Source: Bugula neritina (lineage: Eukaryota; Bryozoa; Gymnolaemata; Cheilostomatida; Bugulidae). From it: a stretch of 64,000 nucleotides of DNA. A model generated the notes under the pieces. The model ran no database searches. It saw nothing but the letters and a program-made list of their open reading frames with translations, and had not been told where the DNA came from. Shown piece after piece: positions 53,801 through 64,000 of the stretch. Location of the stretch: positions 16,213,375 to 16,277,374 of the forward strand of contig OZ037768.1 in assembly GCA_964035545.1 (NCBI GenBank). The letters are read 5' to 3'. How positions within the stretch are numbered: the stretch's first letter is position 1; each line of letters begins with the position of its first letter. A program made the translations under genes and the position numbers.

Positions 53801-56800
53801 GAACACACACCAGCCTACAGCCTAGAGGTGCTGTTGTTACCACTCACTTTTAGGTATACAGAGCCAGTATTTGCTATATACATACCGACTAACTCTCTGA
53901 CAAAACCAGTACCGCTGTTCTTCAACACCGACACTAAATCTGCATGAATCAAGTCACTGTTCTTCTCTCGGAAATACTAAAAGCGAAAGTCAACAAAATA
54001 CTAGTATTTGCACATTATAGGCCAGATAGAGTCTATCAACTTGTTAACTAAACTCGTTCAACACCAAACAACCTTTATTCTAGAATATAATGTAAATAAT
54101 GAGAAGACAACTTCATACTAATTTACAGCAATCAAAACATTTGCCTTTGTTAATTATTGGAGTTGTTCTAGCAGCTGTAAAAACGGATACAAAAACATGC
54201 CATTTTGATATAAAAGAATGACATAATAAGGTACTGGATTATTTCTATAAATTTAGAAATAACATCCTGTAGTCAGTTGTGCTATTAACAAATCCGCAAT
54301 CTATTTTTGGCGAAAAAAGTTGGCTCAAAGCATAAGATTCCTACTCTAGGAAATTAAAGCCGCAATTCTTACTTGAATGTTGTACTTTACTTTTCCAGCA
54401 TAATGCTTGATGGTGAATGTACTTTCTCGCCGAAGTGGCATCTCGTAGAAATCAGAGCTCTTATGATTTTGGTGAAACTTTGCCAGCAGAGTTTCATTTG
54501 TAGCACCAGGAAAACTAAAAGTCAAGAGAGAGTTTTACACAGAGTATGCTAAGAAGAACTATTAGATACATCCATTCTATAAAATAAAGCTTGGAAGAGT
54601 ATTTCTTATACAGTACTCCTCCATATCTAACGGTTTCATTTCTCACGAAATTTCATAGGTCACAGGAAGGGCCTGGGCCCTCGTTATACATTGACTTATG
54701 TATGTATGCATAGGAACTAAATGGTCAAATTGAAAGAATCCGTGAGTTGAATCCGGTATTCTACTATGTCACTGTTTGAGGTTTCGAGACCCACAGCTTA
54801 GTGAGATACGGAGAGAGCACTGTAGATCAAAGTCTATCCAACAGACAGTTAGTTCTTGACTTAGAAAATTAGCCTGAGAACTTACTTCCCCTCCTCATCA
54901 AGAAGGAAAAACAGCCCACTTGGCTTCTTAGCAAATAGATCCAGACACTTCCTGTTATCAATGAAGGAGATGTTCTGCCAATCAATCTTCTCCCTGCTAT
55001 ACTCCTCCTAACAACGTAGATGGCAGATGATAGAACAAGAAATATATACTATTTCATGCAGTAGCAATAAATTCCATAATATTACTCTCTAATAGTCATA
55101 GCATTTCTCACTAAGTTGCAGAAAAACATTAGTATTTATAGTCATAACTTAGGTTTAATGCGATATCTAATGAGAAAACAACTCTAACTATGTAGTTACA
55201 ACTGTGCTGCAAATAGTTGTTGGCATTCACCATTAATGTGCGTTACTCATATTAGAAATGAATTGACATTTAGGAAAATGAAATGGAAGCTTACTCATTG
55301 AATGACAGATTAACAAATAACCATGAGCATAGAATGAGTAGAATGAGCAGTGATTGCTCATCCTTTGAATCACCAATTAGTGTATGAGTCAGGCGTTGAA
55401 GACTCAGCTGCAAGTCTACAGGCTAATTGTTACCTGCTACGCAAACATTGCAGGTAAAAAGGCAATGACTTGGTGATCTTGTGATGTGGGCAAGGATATG
55501 GTATTATAAAGTACATAAACTTCAGCCTATTGGTAAGAAGAGGAGAAAATTCTCCCTTGGCATTTAGAAACTTGCTTTTGTGACCGATCTGTTGAACCAC
55601 TCAGAGTGCACCATTTGAGAAATGGCTTATTTAGCCAGAACGTGCATAGTGCACTAAATTGAATAAGCGAAAGTCATGTTTTAACGAGCGCATTTTAGAG
55701 CAGATGAACCTTAGAAGCAAAGGCAAGGTGTATTTACCTGCTCAAACTTGAAGATATGTTGGTTGAAGTAGAATTGTAGATGCTCATTGGCATAGTTGAT
55801 GCAGAACTGTTCAAAGCTATTCTGTAGAAAGTCCTCAAACCCAAATATATCAAGAACACCGATGGAGTTGCTCTACAATATAGAGACCAATAACGTGAGT
55901 GCACAAGCCTGTCAATAAGGAAAGATAGTATCTCTGACAGAGACATAAAACTAAGAAATTTCTACTGACTACAGTCTTACTAACATTATAGATCATTCAT
56001 ATAAAGTAAGCTAGGGACTGTAATAATACAATTAGTATAAAGCATGAATAACATCATGTCAGGTAAAGGAACATAATGTTAATAACTATGTAACAAATCA
56101 ATTATAAAGACTGCAGTATATTGATAGACTTATAGCCCTGATGCAATATATTGATAGTCACGAACTCGGCAGTAATGAAAAAAAAATCAGTTTTAACTAT
56201 AATACTGCTAGATCATTTTATCACTATAATACATTAAATATAGTATACTAATTACAGGTCTAGATATATCACACTTGCTATCAGTACTGTTGCTCAACAT
56301 TGTTTCTGTTTTTGAATCTTCAATCAATTGTTACACTACTTAACCATACAAAAGAGTATCAAAAACAAGCTACCCATTTATCTAACGGATAGAATACATA
56401 TCTAATAAATAACGACCAAAGGTATTATAATTTGTAAAACTTGTTATTTTCACTAACTTTTCCTAATATGCTCCATCGTTATCTTTTAATTTTAAGTTAA
56501 TTTTCAATAATATATGCCTTTTCATCATTTCAATAGAAGTATTTTTTTATAATTTATAGTATATAGTATAGTATATAACTTTTCATCATTGTATTATGTA
56601 CCTTGCTATTTTTGTGGTCCTGCTTTTGATACAGTGCATGGTTTATTTGCCATACCATCCAATCAAAAATAGCCCCATACAAACACTTGGCCATTGCATT
56701 ACGAGCTGATATCGCCTACAACATTAAACATTCAAACATTAATTAAAATCATACCTGCCTTGCATATTGAGGGCTAACCAGTCATTTCTCAATAGCCTTA

Positions 56801-59800
56801 TTATAGGCTATCCTCTCACCCCATCATCTCAATGATTTCTACGAAACATCTTCCGAGTTCAGCTCAAACTATTCATTTCCCAACTACATATACATCATCC
56901 CTAAATTAAAATTAAAACCAGTGGTTTTATTTGGCGTTGTTAACAAAGACCAAGTTGCACCATTCAGTGCAGTAGACCAACTGTTTACTCCAGTGAGAAG
57001 TAGGAGTATGAGAACATCACCATGTCACTTACATCTTCCAGCTTATATCGAACTACCACAGTTTCACCACCAGCTACAGTTCGCTTTGAGGTGAGAGCCT
57101 CAAGAAAAGATTCCTCTTTTACCTGTAAATAAATCAAACAGGTGAGTGAATATGATGTTTTCCTCAATCAGGCATGTGAAGGCTATCATATCAGGGAAAT
57201 CACTTTATCATTGTATTATGTCATTATTGATAACTCTATTTGTTTAATAAAATGATGAATCAAGTGCAATTGTGCATGACGGATAAAATAGATAGCCAAT
57301 AGTACTACAATATCATCTTACACTAGAACTAGCCTTGCTAACTATGTAACAGTACTACTATTATTATAGACATATATAGATTAAGTGTACTGCTATAACC
57401 CATGTTTACATAGAGAGTAACAAATTGTGGTAATGCTAAGTCACTCACATCTAGAAGTTTACAAATCTTGGCAACGAGATCTAAGTTTTTCACTTGTACA
57501 GCATCATCATGGTGGTAGGTGTGTTTCTACAGTTGAAACATTGTATTATTAGTAACATCTACCATAATCAAAAGTTGCAACATCTTTTCCTATGTCTAAA
57601 GGTTGAAAGCTCACTTAGTAGAGGGTCAGTTGTAAGCACAGGGCAATTCTACTATCAGTCATGCAGAATGAGCAGAATGAGTTGTGGTGAGTCATAGTCA
57701 TAAGGAGTGGAAAGAATCAGTGTGATGGAATGAAAGTGAGAATTAGCATGTAAATGTCTTTCAGTAGTTCTACATTAGATCACAGTAAGAGCGTAGGGTT
57801 GATAGACTTGTGAGTAATAATACAAATATATTATATACAGCTGTAGGGTGTAGCTCCTATGTTTATAAACGTTGTTTATAATAGAGATATGACATAGTTG
57901 CAGACTTGCCAAAGAGAAGCAAGTCAGGTGGCTTTCCTCAGCTGCTTTTAGTGGTCGTGATGCTATGACTAAGCTAGTCATACTCTATATAGAGTAGGTT
58001 ATTATCACATAAAGGCAATGTACATAGAATGATACGCATATCACAGTGTATATGTTATACAGTATAATATATACAGTATAATATGTACAGTATAATATAT
58101 ACAGTATAATATGTACAATATAATATATACAGTATAACATATACAGTATAATATATACAGTATAATATGTAATGTATAATATATACAGTATAATATGTAC
58201 AGTATAATATATACAGTATAATATGTACAATATAATATATACAGTATAACATATACAGTATAATATATACAGTATAATATGTAATGTATAATATATACAG
58301 TATAATATATACAGTATAATATGTACAGTATAATATGTACAGTATAATATATACAGTATATATACAGTATACCATATACAGCATATCATACACAGTATAT
58401 CATATACAGTATATACAGTGTACCATATACAGTATATGTAGTACATATACAGTAAAACATATACAGTATATGTAGTACATATACAGTAAAACATATATTG
58501 TATATATATTATACATATATGTACTGTATACATACAGTATATGTACTGTATACATACTGTATATATACTGTATACATACGTCATACAGTGTGATAAGGAG
58601 GCTTATGTAACATGTAACAAATGTGTACCTTAACAAACTCTACATTGCCCAGCAGAAGAATGGCAGATATCACAGCAAATATTCTTTTCTGAAGATCAGA
58701 TTTGAAGCCAACCATTTCCATGGAGCGCTTTAGTCTTTCAAACTCGTGTATTTCATCAACCCCGGGAGATGTATAACAGCCACTCTATGGTAGACATGCA
58801 TATGGAATTATGGTTATAGTGAGATATATACCCACAGAATTAACATGGGTACAGTCTTAACTAGAAGAGGCCTGTACTTATTGGGACATTTCAGTAACAA
58901 CACTTGATTGAAACCAGATATCACAAGCAACATATGGAGACAGAAGCATTTTTAATACACACATTTGTGTCTTAAAATGGAATAAAGGAATGTTTTGCAA
59001 GTGTTAAAATTACGCTTACATCACGTCTTGTAAATAAATGCTGAGCTTGCCCTTGAATGAATACATGTGATTAACTGCTCAGCCAATAGGAATACTCAAA
59101 TTAAAAAAAATGTTGGTCAATTCAGATGGTTTTTAAACATACAAAATAAACCTTAGTTAAAATACTATTGTTTGTTTTTCCAAAAGAATGAAGACTAAAA
59201 CTGCTGTCTTGTACCAAAATATCTTAATATAATATAATATAATGTAGTATAACAGGTCTTAACCTTAGTGATAGGAAATAGAAATTTTAAATGCTTTTAT
59301 TGCTTCTATGCAGCAGTAAGAGAGGAAATAAAAAAAGATAAGTTAGATAAGCCAACAGTGGTACTATAGTGTGTTATCACTTGATAAAATATTCAGCAAG
59401 TTATAAAACATGTGGAATTTCCTCGTAGACAAAACTTAAGTTTGCAGTTTCACGAAGATACAGAAAATAGCCAGCACATTGAGAGATGAGTAAAGCCCTA
59501 CCTGATTCAAATACTGATACTCTTGACTCTGGAGGAGGAACAAGTCCGAGGAAAGCTCCGGTGAAGCCCCATTCAGTAGGTAGTAAAACACGTGATAATT
59601 TCTACAATTTATCAGTTCATCAAGTGTTAAAATCAAAAATGCTAATTCAATAATATCATGCAACTTTTAACATCACTACTCAGAACTTACCCTAACAGCA
59701 TTTACCTTCTTCCTTTAAAGATATTACTCACCGCTAATATTTGAGGGTAAATTTTGTATAATATTTTAATTTATAATATAGTGTAATTGTATAATATTTT

Positions 59801-62164
59801 AACTAAAACATAATAATATATTGCATCATATAATTTGTATAACAGAATATTTGTATAACTAATATTTGAGAACTTCTTTCTGTTAGGAAGTGGGGCAACA
59901 TTACCAACTATTTACTGTCCAAATGTTGTGACATACTGTATAGCAGCACAGCGAACTACATCTAATAACATTTGGTACAATGAACTACTATACTATACTA
60001 TACAATACTATACTATACAATACTATACTATACAATACTCTACTATACAATACTATACAATACTATACTATACAATACTATACTATACAATACTATACAA
60101 TACTATACAATACTATACTATACTATACAATACTCTACTATACAATACTATACTTTACTATACGATACTACACAACATTATACTATACAATACTATACTG
60201 TACAATACTATACTATACAATACTATACTATACAATACTATACTATACAATACTATACTTTACTATACAATACTATACAATACTATACTATACAATACTA
60301 TACTATACAATACTATACTATACAATACTATACTATACAATACTATACTATACAATACTATACTATACAATACTATACTATACAATACTCTACTATACAA
60401 TACTATACAATACTATACTATACAATACTATACTATACAATACTATACAATACTATACAATACTATACTATACTATACTATACAATACTCTACTATACAA
60501 TACTATACTTTACTATACGATACTACACAACATTATACTATACAATACTATACTGTACAATACTATACTATACAATACTATACTATACAATACTATACTA
60601 TACAATACTATACTATACAATACTATACTGTACAATACTATACTATACAATACTGTACAATACTATACTGTACAATACTATACTATACAATACTATACTA
60701 TACAATACTATACAATACTATACTATACTATACAATACTATACAATACTATACAATACTATACTATACTATACTATACAATACTATACTATACAATACTA
60801 TACTATACAATACTATACTATACAATACTATACTATACAATACTATACAATACTATACTATACTATACTATACAATACTATACAATACTATACTATACAA
60901 TACTATACAATACTATACAATACTATACTATACAATACTATACTATACTATACTATACTATACTATACAATACTATACTATACAATATTATACTATACTA
61001 TACAATACTATACTATACTATACAATACTATACTATACAATACTATACAATACTATACAATACTATACTATACAATACTATACTATACTATACTATACAA
61101 TACTATACTATACAATACTATACTATACTATACAATACTATACTATACTATACAATACTATACTATACAATACTATACTATACTATACTATACTATACTA
61201 TACAATACCAGGTACTCTCACCTTTCGTTTGTAGACTGGGATACAATTCTGGACTTCTCTAGCAGGTATTTCTCTACACTTGCACTGAAACAACAAAGCA
61301 ATACATAATAATAAAGCTCAAAAGTCCATGGGGCCAGTCTACCTGAACATCCTTCTATTAGAACCCAAGATGAATACCCGTATATCATCAACTTCATCTC
61401 ACATGTAAATCCCTCAATTATATGTTTTCATCTGAGAGAATAAGGTTAAAATAAGTAGATAGGATGCATTCAACTAGTGATCCACTATTACTTTTCACTG
61501 CTCCATTTCAAGCACATTACAATTCAAATTTGGAATTTAAGCCCACAAATGAATGTGAACACAGTCTGAAGGGCACTGGTTGAATTTCCCCTTTATACTA
61601 CACAGGTTGTGCATATTTCATCTTTACATCAGAAACTTAATTAACAGTAAGCCCATGACTCATTTCAAGAACTAGTTTACAAGAATGGGCACTGTCTATA
61701 CCAAACCTACATACACTCATTGCAAGGTGTATGTGTCCCCTTCAAAAATCACAAAGAGGCTGGTTGTAGAGTTGGAGGTTGCATATAGACTATAGCAGAA
61801 TATATAGGTCAAGCAAATCATTTTTATGTCCTTCAAAGTTTAAACAACAAAGCAAATGCAGGAGAGCAGATGTGTAAAGTGCTATGTTGATGTATTAGAA
61901 ATGCATATTTGCCATTAGTAAAACCACAAGAAAGAGGGTACAATGATTAACCAGTAAAAACAAAGCAGCATGCTGGTGCTGCAGCCACAAACACTCATTA
62001 GATACAACCAAAGTTCAAGAGTCATATTTATGCAGTACTATGTAGTATGTAGTAGTATCAATGGCTCACCCGTGCACTGCTCCATTCTTTCTGAAATCTA
62101 CCAGTATAAATTTACCAAACCGACTGGAATTATCATTGTGCACTGTCTTTGCATTGCCAAATGC
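35298..62164 (-). CDS. MYO9: Unconventional myosin IX (motor, IQ, C1, RhoGAP), 5' partial
   Basis: Single-headed actin motor that carries a Rho-GTPase-activating tail. 34 exons in transcript order: 62070-62164, 61222-61284, 59502-59601, 58629-58784, 57449-57526, 57033-57122, 56602-56715, 55738-55872, 54886-55007, 54373-54514, 53886-53976, 52995-53096, 51927-51993, 51653-51788, 50499-50690, 50025-50153, 48236-48385, 47733-48100, 47038-47272, 46793-46916, 44946-45582, 44648-44744, 41101-41188, 40803-40937, 39938-40101, 39512-39692, 39111-39373, 38693-38881, 37413-37599, 37076-37310, 36865-36979, 36337-36495, 35725-35921, 35298-35412. The total of 5451 nt is 1816 codons plus stop. The order motor, IQ, C1, RhoGAP is known only from class IX. 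The weakest join is the 5' edge of 39111-39373. P-loop, N-terminal extension and start are outside the window. Confidence 0.93.
36865..37599 (-). CDS. MYO9: Myosin IX RhoGAP domain (3 exons)
   Basis: Domain-level entry for exons 37413-37599, 37076-37310 and 36865-36979. Stimulates GTP hydrolysis on Rho-family GTPases. The arginine finger is in GIYRKAG; the conserved Lys and Arg are in [13 protein letters not shown]; the conserved Asn is in [18 protein letters not shown]. All the residues usually needed for catalysis are present, so the domain should be active. Reading frame is continuous across the joins (LDT/DWES and HLAR/VAQN). Confidence 0.93.
37919..38692 (-). repeat. 18-bp minisatellite of 5' splice-site copies (about 43 units)
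   Basis: Immediately follows the C1 exon of the myosin IX gene. The unit on the - strand is GTGAGTCACTCAGTAGAG. About 20 units keep GTGAGT after AGAG, a consensus donor; others read ATGAGT, GTGATT, GTGAGA or GTCGGT. A block of about 11 units with the same variants in the same order occurs twice, 17 units (306 bp) apart, so the array also grew by segmental duplication. There is no stop in the gene's reading frame: translation gives repeats of VSHSVE and variants until a stop at 37919-37921. Confidence 0.95.
38693..38881 (-). CDS. MYO9: Myosin IX C1 zinc-finger exon
   Basis: Domain-level entry, 63 codons. The pattern is His, 12 residues, CEVC, 14 residues, CENC, 4 residues, His, 2 residues, Cys, 7 residues, Cys, which gives the full set of zinc ligands of a C1 domain. 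It lies directly upstream of RhoGAP, as in class IX tails. The exon ends CCAGCAGAG and then GTGAGT; this donor is the first unit of an 18-bp tandem array extending to 37919. Splicing there joins Glu of TPAE in phase 0 to ELRPNAV of the RhoGAP exon. Confidence 0.92.
38882..47272 (-). CDS. MYO9: Myosin IX mid-tail: disordered segment and pre-C1 helical region
   Basis: Domain-level entry for the ten exons between the neck and C1. The exon 44946-45582 (212 codons) is rich in Ser, Pro and Thr with several Arg-x-x-Ser and Ser-Pro sites (for example [10 protein letters not shown]), suggesting a phosphorylated disordered tail; 46793-46916 is basic ([17 protein letters not shown]). Exons 39512-39692 and 39111-39373 hold the helical region found before C1 in class IX ([17 protein letters not shown], then [14 protein letters not shown] and a Lys-rich run). 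The longest intron, 41189-44647, carries a fold-back element. Confidence 0.82.
42549..42970. mobile_element. Fold-back (MITE-like) element, about 422 bp, arms about 200 bp
   Basis: The two halves are inverted copies: outer ends GGGTCATTTTAC and GTAAAATGACCC, and matching inner blocks such as TTTTACTAGTTTTG and GATTTCCCATGTTT against their complements. A 4-bp direct repeat AGTT flanks it (42545-42548 and 42971-42974), consistent with a target-site duplication. No coding sequence. In the longest myosin IX intron. Confidence 0.88.
46216..46655. mobile_element. Fold-back (MITE-like) element, about 440 bp
   Basis: Ends ATAACAATAGACCCTTTTCA and, inverted, ATAACAATGGACCCTTTTCA, with similarity continuing inward for about 80 bp. 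A near-perfect central palindrome with 23-nt arms (GGTTACTGAGCAATGCTGAA and its complement) lies at about 46330-46376. Target duplication not resolved. In the myosin IX intron between 46793 and 45582. Confidence 0.82.
47285..47477 (+). repeat. 16-bp minisatellite, about 12 units
   Basis: Unit CAATACACCAATATAT with T/G variants, in the myosin IX intron directly upstream (on the - strand) of the acceptor of exon 47038-47272; the array ends about 12 bp from that acceptor. Confidence 0.92.
47733..48385 (-). CDS. MYO9: Myosin IX neck: IQ motifs and charged single-helix region
   Basis: Domain-level entry for exons 48236-48385 and 47733-48100. IQ-type calmodulin or light-chain sites are visible at [27 protein letters not shown] (spanning the splice) and, after a long charged helix, [12 protein letters not shown]. 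Between the second and third IQ lies a segment of about 70 residues dominated by Glu, Arg, Lys, Leu and Gln (for example [12 protein letters not shown], present twice in a row), which fits a stable single alpha helix or a coiled coil. The third IQ displaced beyond the charged helix is a notable arrangement. Known class IX myosins have 4-6 IQs; only three are evident here. Confidence 0.85.
48782..48912. mobile_element. Short inverted-repeat element, about 130 bp
   Basis: Begins GTTGCTATAAGCAGCCC and ends with its exact complement. Inner arms are G-rich on the left (GTTGGGGGTGACTGAG) and C-rich on the right. No coding sequence; in the myosin IX intron downstream of exon 50025-50153. Confidence 0.75.
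49397..49531 (-). repeat. Dispersed repeat, copy B
   Basis: Inverted partner of 571-706, in a myosin IX intron. Similarity continues weakly to about 49630. No open reading frame or clear terminal repeats. Confidence 0.7.
50025..62164 (-). CDS. MYO9: Myosin IX motor domain block, switch I to converter (16 exons)
   Basis: Domain-level entry within the myosin IX gene. In order: switch I with [18 protein letters not shown] (62070-62164); [11 protein letters not shown] and HVFYYLL; the upper 50-kDa region; switch II DIFGFE and the relay helix [16 protein letters not shown] (55738-55872); a class-IX-type stretch CDPVAMLRW (52995-53096); a loop-2 insertion of about 65 residues, rich in Lys/Arg and partly acidic (51653-51993), a known hallmark of class IX that contacts actin; the actin-binding [11 protein letters not shown] (50499-50690); and [12 protein letters not shown] at the converter/neck border, split between 50025-50153 and 48236-48385. 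Nucleotide-binding residues in view are intact, so an active ATPase is likely; the P-loop cannot be judged here. Confidence 0.93.
50772..50948 (+). repeat. (GTAA)n tetranucleotide array
   Basis: GTAAGTAAGTAAGT with CAGT and CGTA variants, in the myosin IX intron upstream of exon 50499-50690. On the + strand it spells donor-like GTAAGT repeatedly, but the gene runs on the - strand, where it reads as a pyrimidine-rich ACTT tract. Confidence 0.95.
58040..58575 (+). repeat. Dyad-rich TATACAGTATAATATG array
   Basis: About 0.5 kb of alternating ATATACAGTATA and ATGTACAGTATA units; the core TACTGTA/TACAGTA makes both strands alike, and the right end switches to the complementary TACTGTATA form. A block of about 110 bp is repeated (near 58080 and 58195). 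In the myosin IX intron between 57526 and 58629. Confidence 0.92.
59984..61206 (+). repeat. 1.2-kb pentanucleotide satellite (TATAC/TACAA) with higher-order copies
   Basis: Built from TACTA, TACAA and TATAC pentamers in the myosin IX intron upstream of exon 59502-59601. Rare variants mark a higher-order duplication: the string GATACTACACAACATTA occurs near 60164 and again near 60519, 355 bp apart (71 pentamers). Open frames of over 440 codons on the + strand are repeat artefacts. The array ends about 15 bp from exon 61222-61284. Confidence 0.96.
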
Positions 62165-64000
62165 CTGCAAAATACAAACAAGGAAACCTTAAAATAGAGA
62201 TGACATGGTTTGTTGTTGATACCTTTTCTCATTGTATTCAGCTGGCCGAGCCTTCCTGCACTAATCTAAAGTAAAGCTAGTATTGGCTTGAACTAGCTTG
62301 ACGTGAGGTCATCGATTTCTTGATAGCCCTTGATAGGAATGCGAACAGGAGATGGGAGGGAGTAAGTATGACCTCAACTACGCTGTGGGAGATGATAAGA
62401 CATACTCTTTCTATCATTTAGACAAATGTTCCGACTGTATTGAGAAAAGATATATTTTAACTCCTTAGAACAGCTGAGAAACATCAAATATGGGAACATA
62501 GTTTGTCAGCTGTTGGTATTCTGAAGGTCATGGCAGACAGCCCTCTGTGCTTTATTTACAACTAAGAGAGGCATCTGCATGGTATAGCAACATCTTTCAC
62601 TTATGTAGCAGACACATCTATAACTATGCACGTTTTATTGACAATAAACTCCTGACTGACTGCATCAACTTGAAAGATAAATTAGCTTGAAAATGAAAAT
62701 GTAGAGAGGTGGTAGGTGCAGTATTGGAGAAATAAAAAAAGCCTGTGTTCTAGATTAAAAATGTAGCAAAAGAAGTTGTGTTCACGCAAGAATTTCAACC
62801 TGCGCCCCAAACCAAAATTTAATAATAAAATGGAAGAAATTTGGCTATCTCAATTTCTCCATCACTGCTCCTAAAGTGGTGGAGAGCTGTTGCTGGTCTT
62901 CATACTGGCATGAATTAGGCAATAATTGCATAAAATAAACACTGAGACAACCGGAAGGGAAGAGGAGTAAAAACTGACTCAAATGGTGGTACTTCTTACT
63001 CTGCAGTAAAATATGTTTGTGTAGTGACTGTAGTCTATAGTTTATCTTCTTATCTATTTAGTTCCTTTCTCTACACTACCTCTGAACTGTCACTATACTA
63101 CCTCTATACTACCTCTATACTCCTCCTATACTAGCTGCCCTCCTAGCCACTTATCCTTGCTAATTTTAATTGAAATACTAGGCCAGGTTATTTGATTCTG
63201 ATCTGAAAGCAAGTGATAGGAATATGAAAATATTTAGTTACCAAAACTAGTAAAACACAAAACTAACTTCCAAAGTAGAAGAGTACTAAGTCATAGGCTC
63301 AGCTACTAATAATTCACCAACTTACATTATGGCCAACCTGGCTTTAAGAACGCCAGTGAAGTCCTGCTATAACCAACTGAATTGAGTTGGTAAATTTACA
63401 ATAGCCAAGGGAAAGCCATAATATAGACCTAAGGAAAGGAAGCAGAAATATTGTACACCTCACTTTTTACAGAGTGACTTTTCTAAACATTCCACAACCT
63501 AAAATGTGAGGTATAACGACAGTGTCATATGTGTCAGAATGTAGGTGTCACGAGCTGACACATATCAGCAGTACTTGCTGTGCATCACCAACTTGTGGAT
63601 AGTCAGTTACTGTCAAGCCAATGAGACAATATCTAGGCCACATTTGAACCAAAGCACCATGATAGCACAGGAATCCTTAACTTTAAACACCACACCAGCA
63701 CAACAAACACCACACCAGCACAACAAATGCCACACTAGCACAACAAACACCACACTAGTACAGTATTTGCTATGATTAAACCTAACTGCTGACAAATCCT
63801 TCAAACAGGAACCTGAAAAATATGCTGACATATGTGGTAATAGGTCAGCGTTGAACCTCATGAGAGTACACATTCTACCAACAGACAATACTACTACTAT
63901 AAGCTCACAGTGACTGGCACATGGGCAACAAGCATAGTGGTGACATATAGCTACAGGTGCTCTCACAGGCTCTGAGGAAATTGCCAGAGAATACACGAGG
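62165..64000. other. Presumed myosin IX intron at right edge
   Basis: Upstream of the switch I exon. I looked on the - strand for a P-loop exon (GESGSGKT type) and found none; only a 21-bp tandem repeat near 63.7 kb. Confidence 0.55.
63688..63760 (+). repeat. 21-bp tandem repeat, about 3.5 units
   Basis: Unit CACCACACCAGCACAACAAA with substitutions, in sequence with no recognised exon near the right edge. Confidence 0.88.

Noticed and set aside
59928-61308. Two overlapping open frames of over 440 codons rich in Tyr, Thr, Ile, Leu and Asn
   Set aside because: Product of the pentanucleotide array; they run antisense to real myosin IX exons at both ends and have no non-repeat core.

Overview
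The window is AT-rich animal nuclear DNA with many short exons, introns of about 0.1 to 4 kb bounded by GT-AG sites, abundant simple-sequence arrays, tRNA-derived short interspersed elements and fold-back elements. The genes are bilaterian: Cys-loop receptor subunits, a mitochondrial-type cytochrome P450 and a class IX myosin with C1 and RhoGAP domains. I infer a marine invertebrate, probably lophotrochozoan; nothing in the sequence fixes the species. Exons were assembled by hand from homology, splice consensus and phase, without transcripts.

Layout. (1) Left part, + strand: a tandem cluster of three nicotinic acetylcholine receptor-like subunit genes. The first (about 0.9-4.4 kb) enters from beyond the left edge and is a non-alpha type that has lost the agonist-binding loop A Tyr and loop C. 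The second (7.2-19.2 kb, 8 exons, 513 aa) and third (20.5-25.5 kb, 8 exons, 512 aa) are complete alpha-type subunits with matching intron positions. All keep the cation-selective pore signature. The first could supply only a complementary face to a shared pentamer, which is inference.

(2) Middle, - strand: a complete 12-exon P450 gene (26.5-33.4 kb, 514 aa) with a mitochondrial presequence, tail-to-tail with the third receptor gene.

(3) Right part, - strand: 34 exons of a myosin IX gene (35.3-62.2 kb, 1816 codons, continuous phase). They run from switch I of the motor through IQ motifs, a charged helix, a disordered tail, C1 and RhoGAP to the C-terminus. The P-loop and N-terminus lie beyond the right edge.

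Most striking: two unrelated minisatellites are each built on an exon-intron junction, so that the 5' splice site itself is tandemly copied. In the myosin IX gene about 43 units of 18 bp follow the C1 exon. About half carry a consensus GTGAGT donor, and the array is open in the gene's reading frame, so each downstream donor would add a multiple of 6 residues between C1 and RhoGAP. In the second receptor gene a 44-bp unit copies the end of exon 4 and its donor five times, but there a stop codon follows the first donor at once.

Other features: three long inverted-repeat elements, three SINE copies, a dispersed repeat pair, a 1.2-kb pentanucleotide array with higher-order structure, and a well-formed antisense terminal exon encoding a membrane segment inside a receptor intron.
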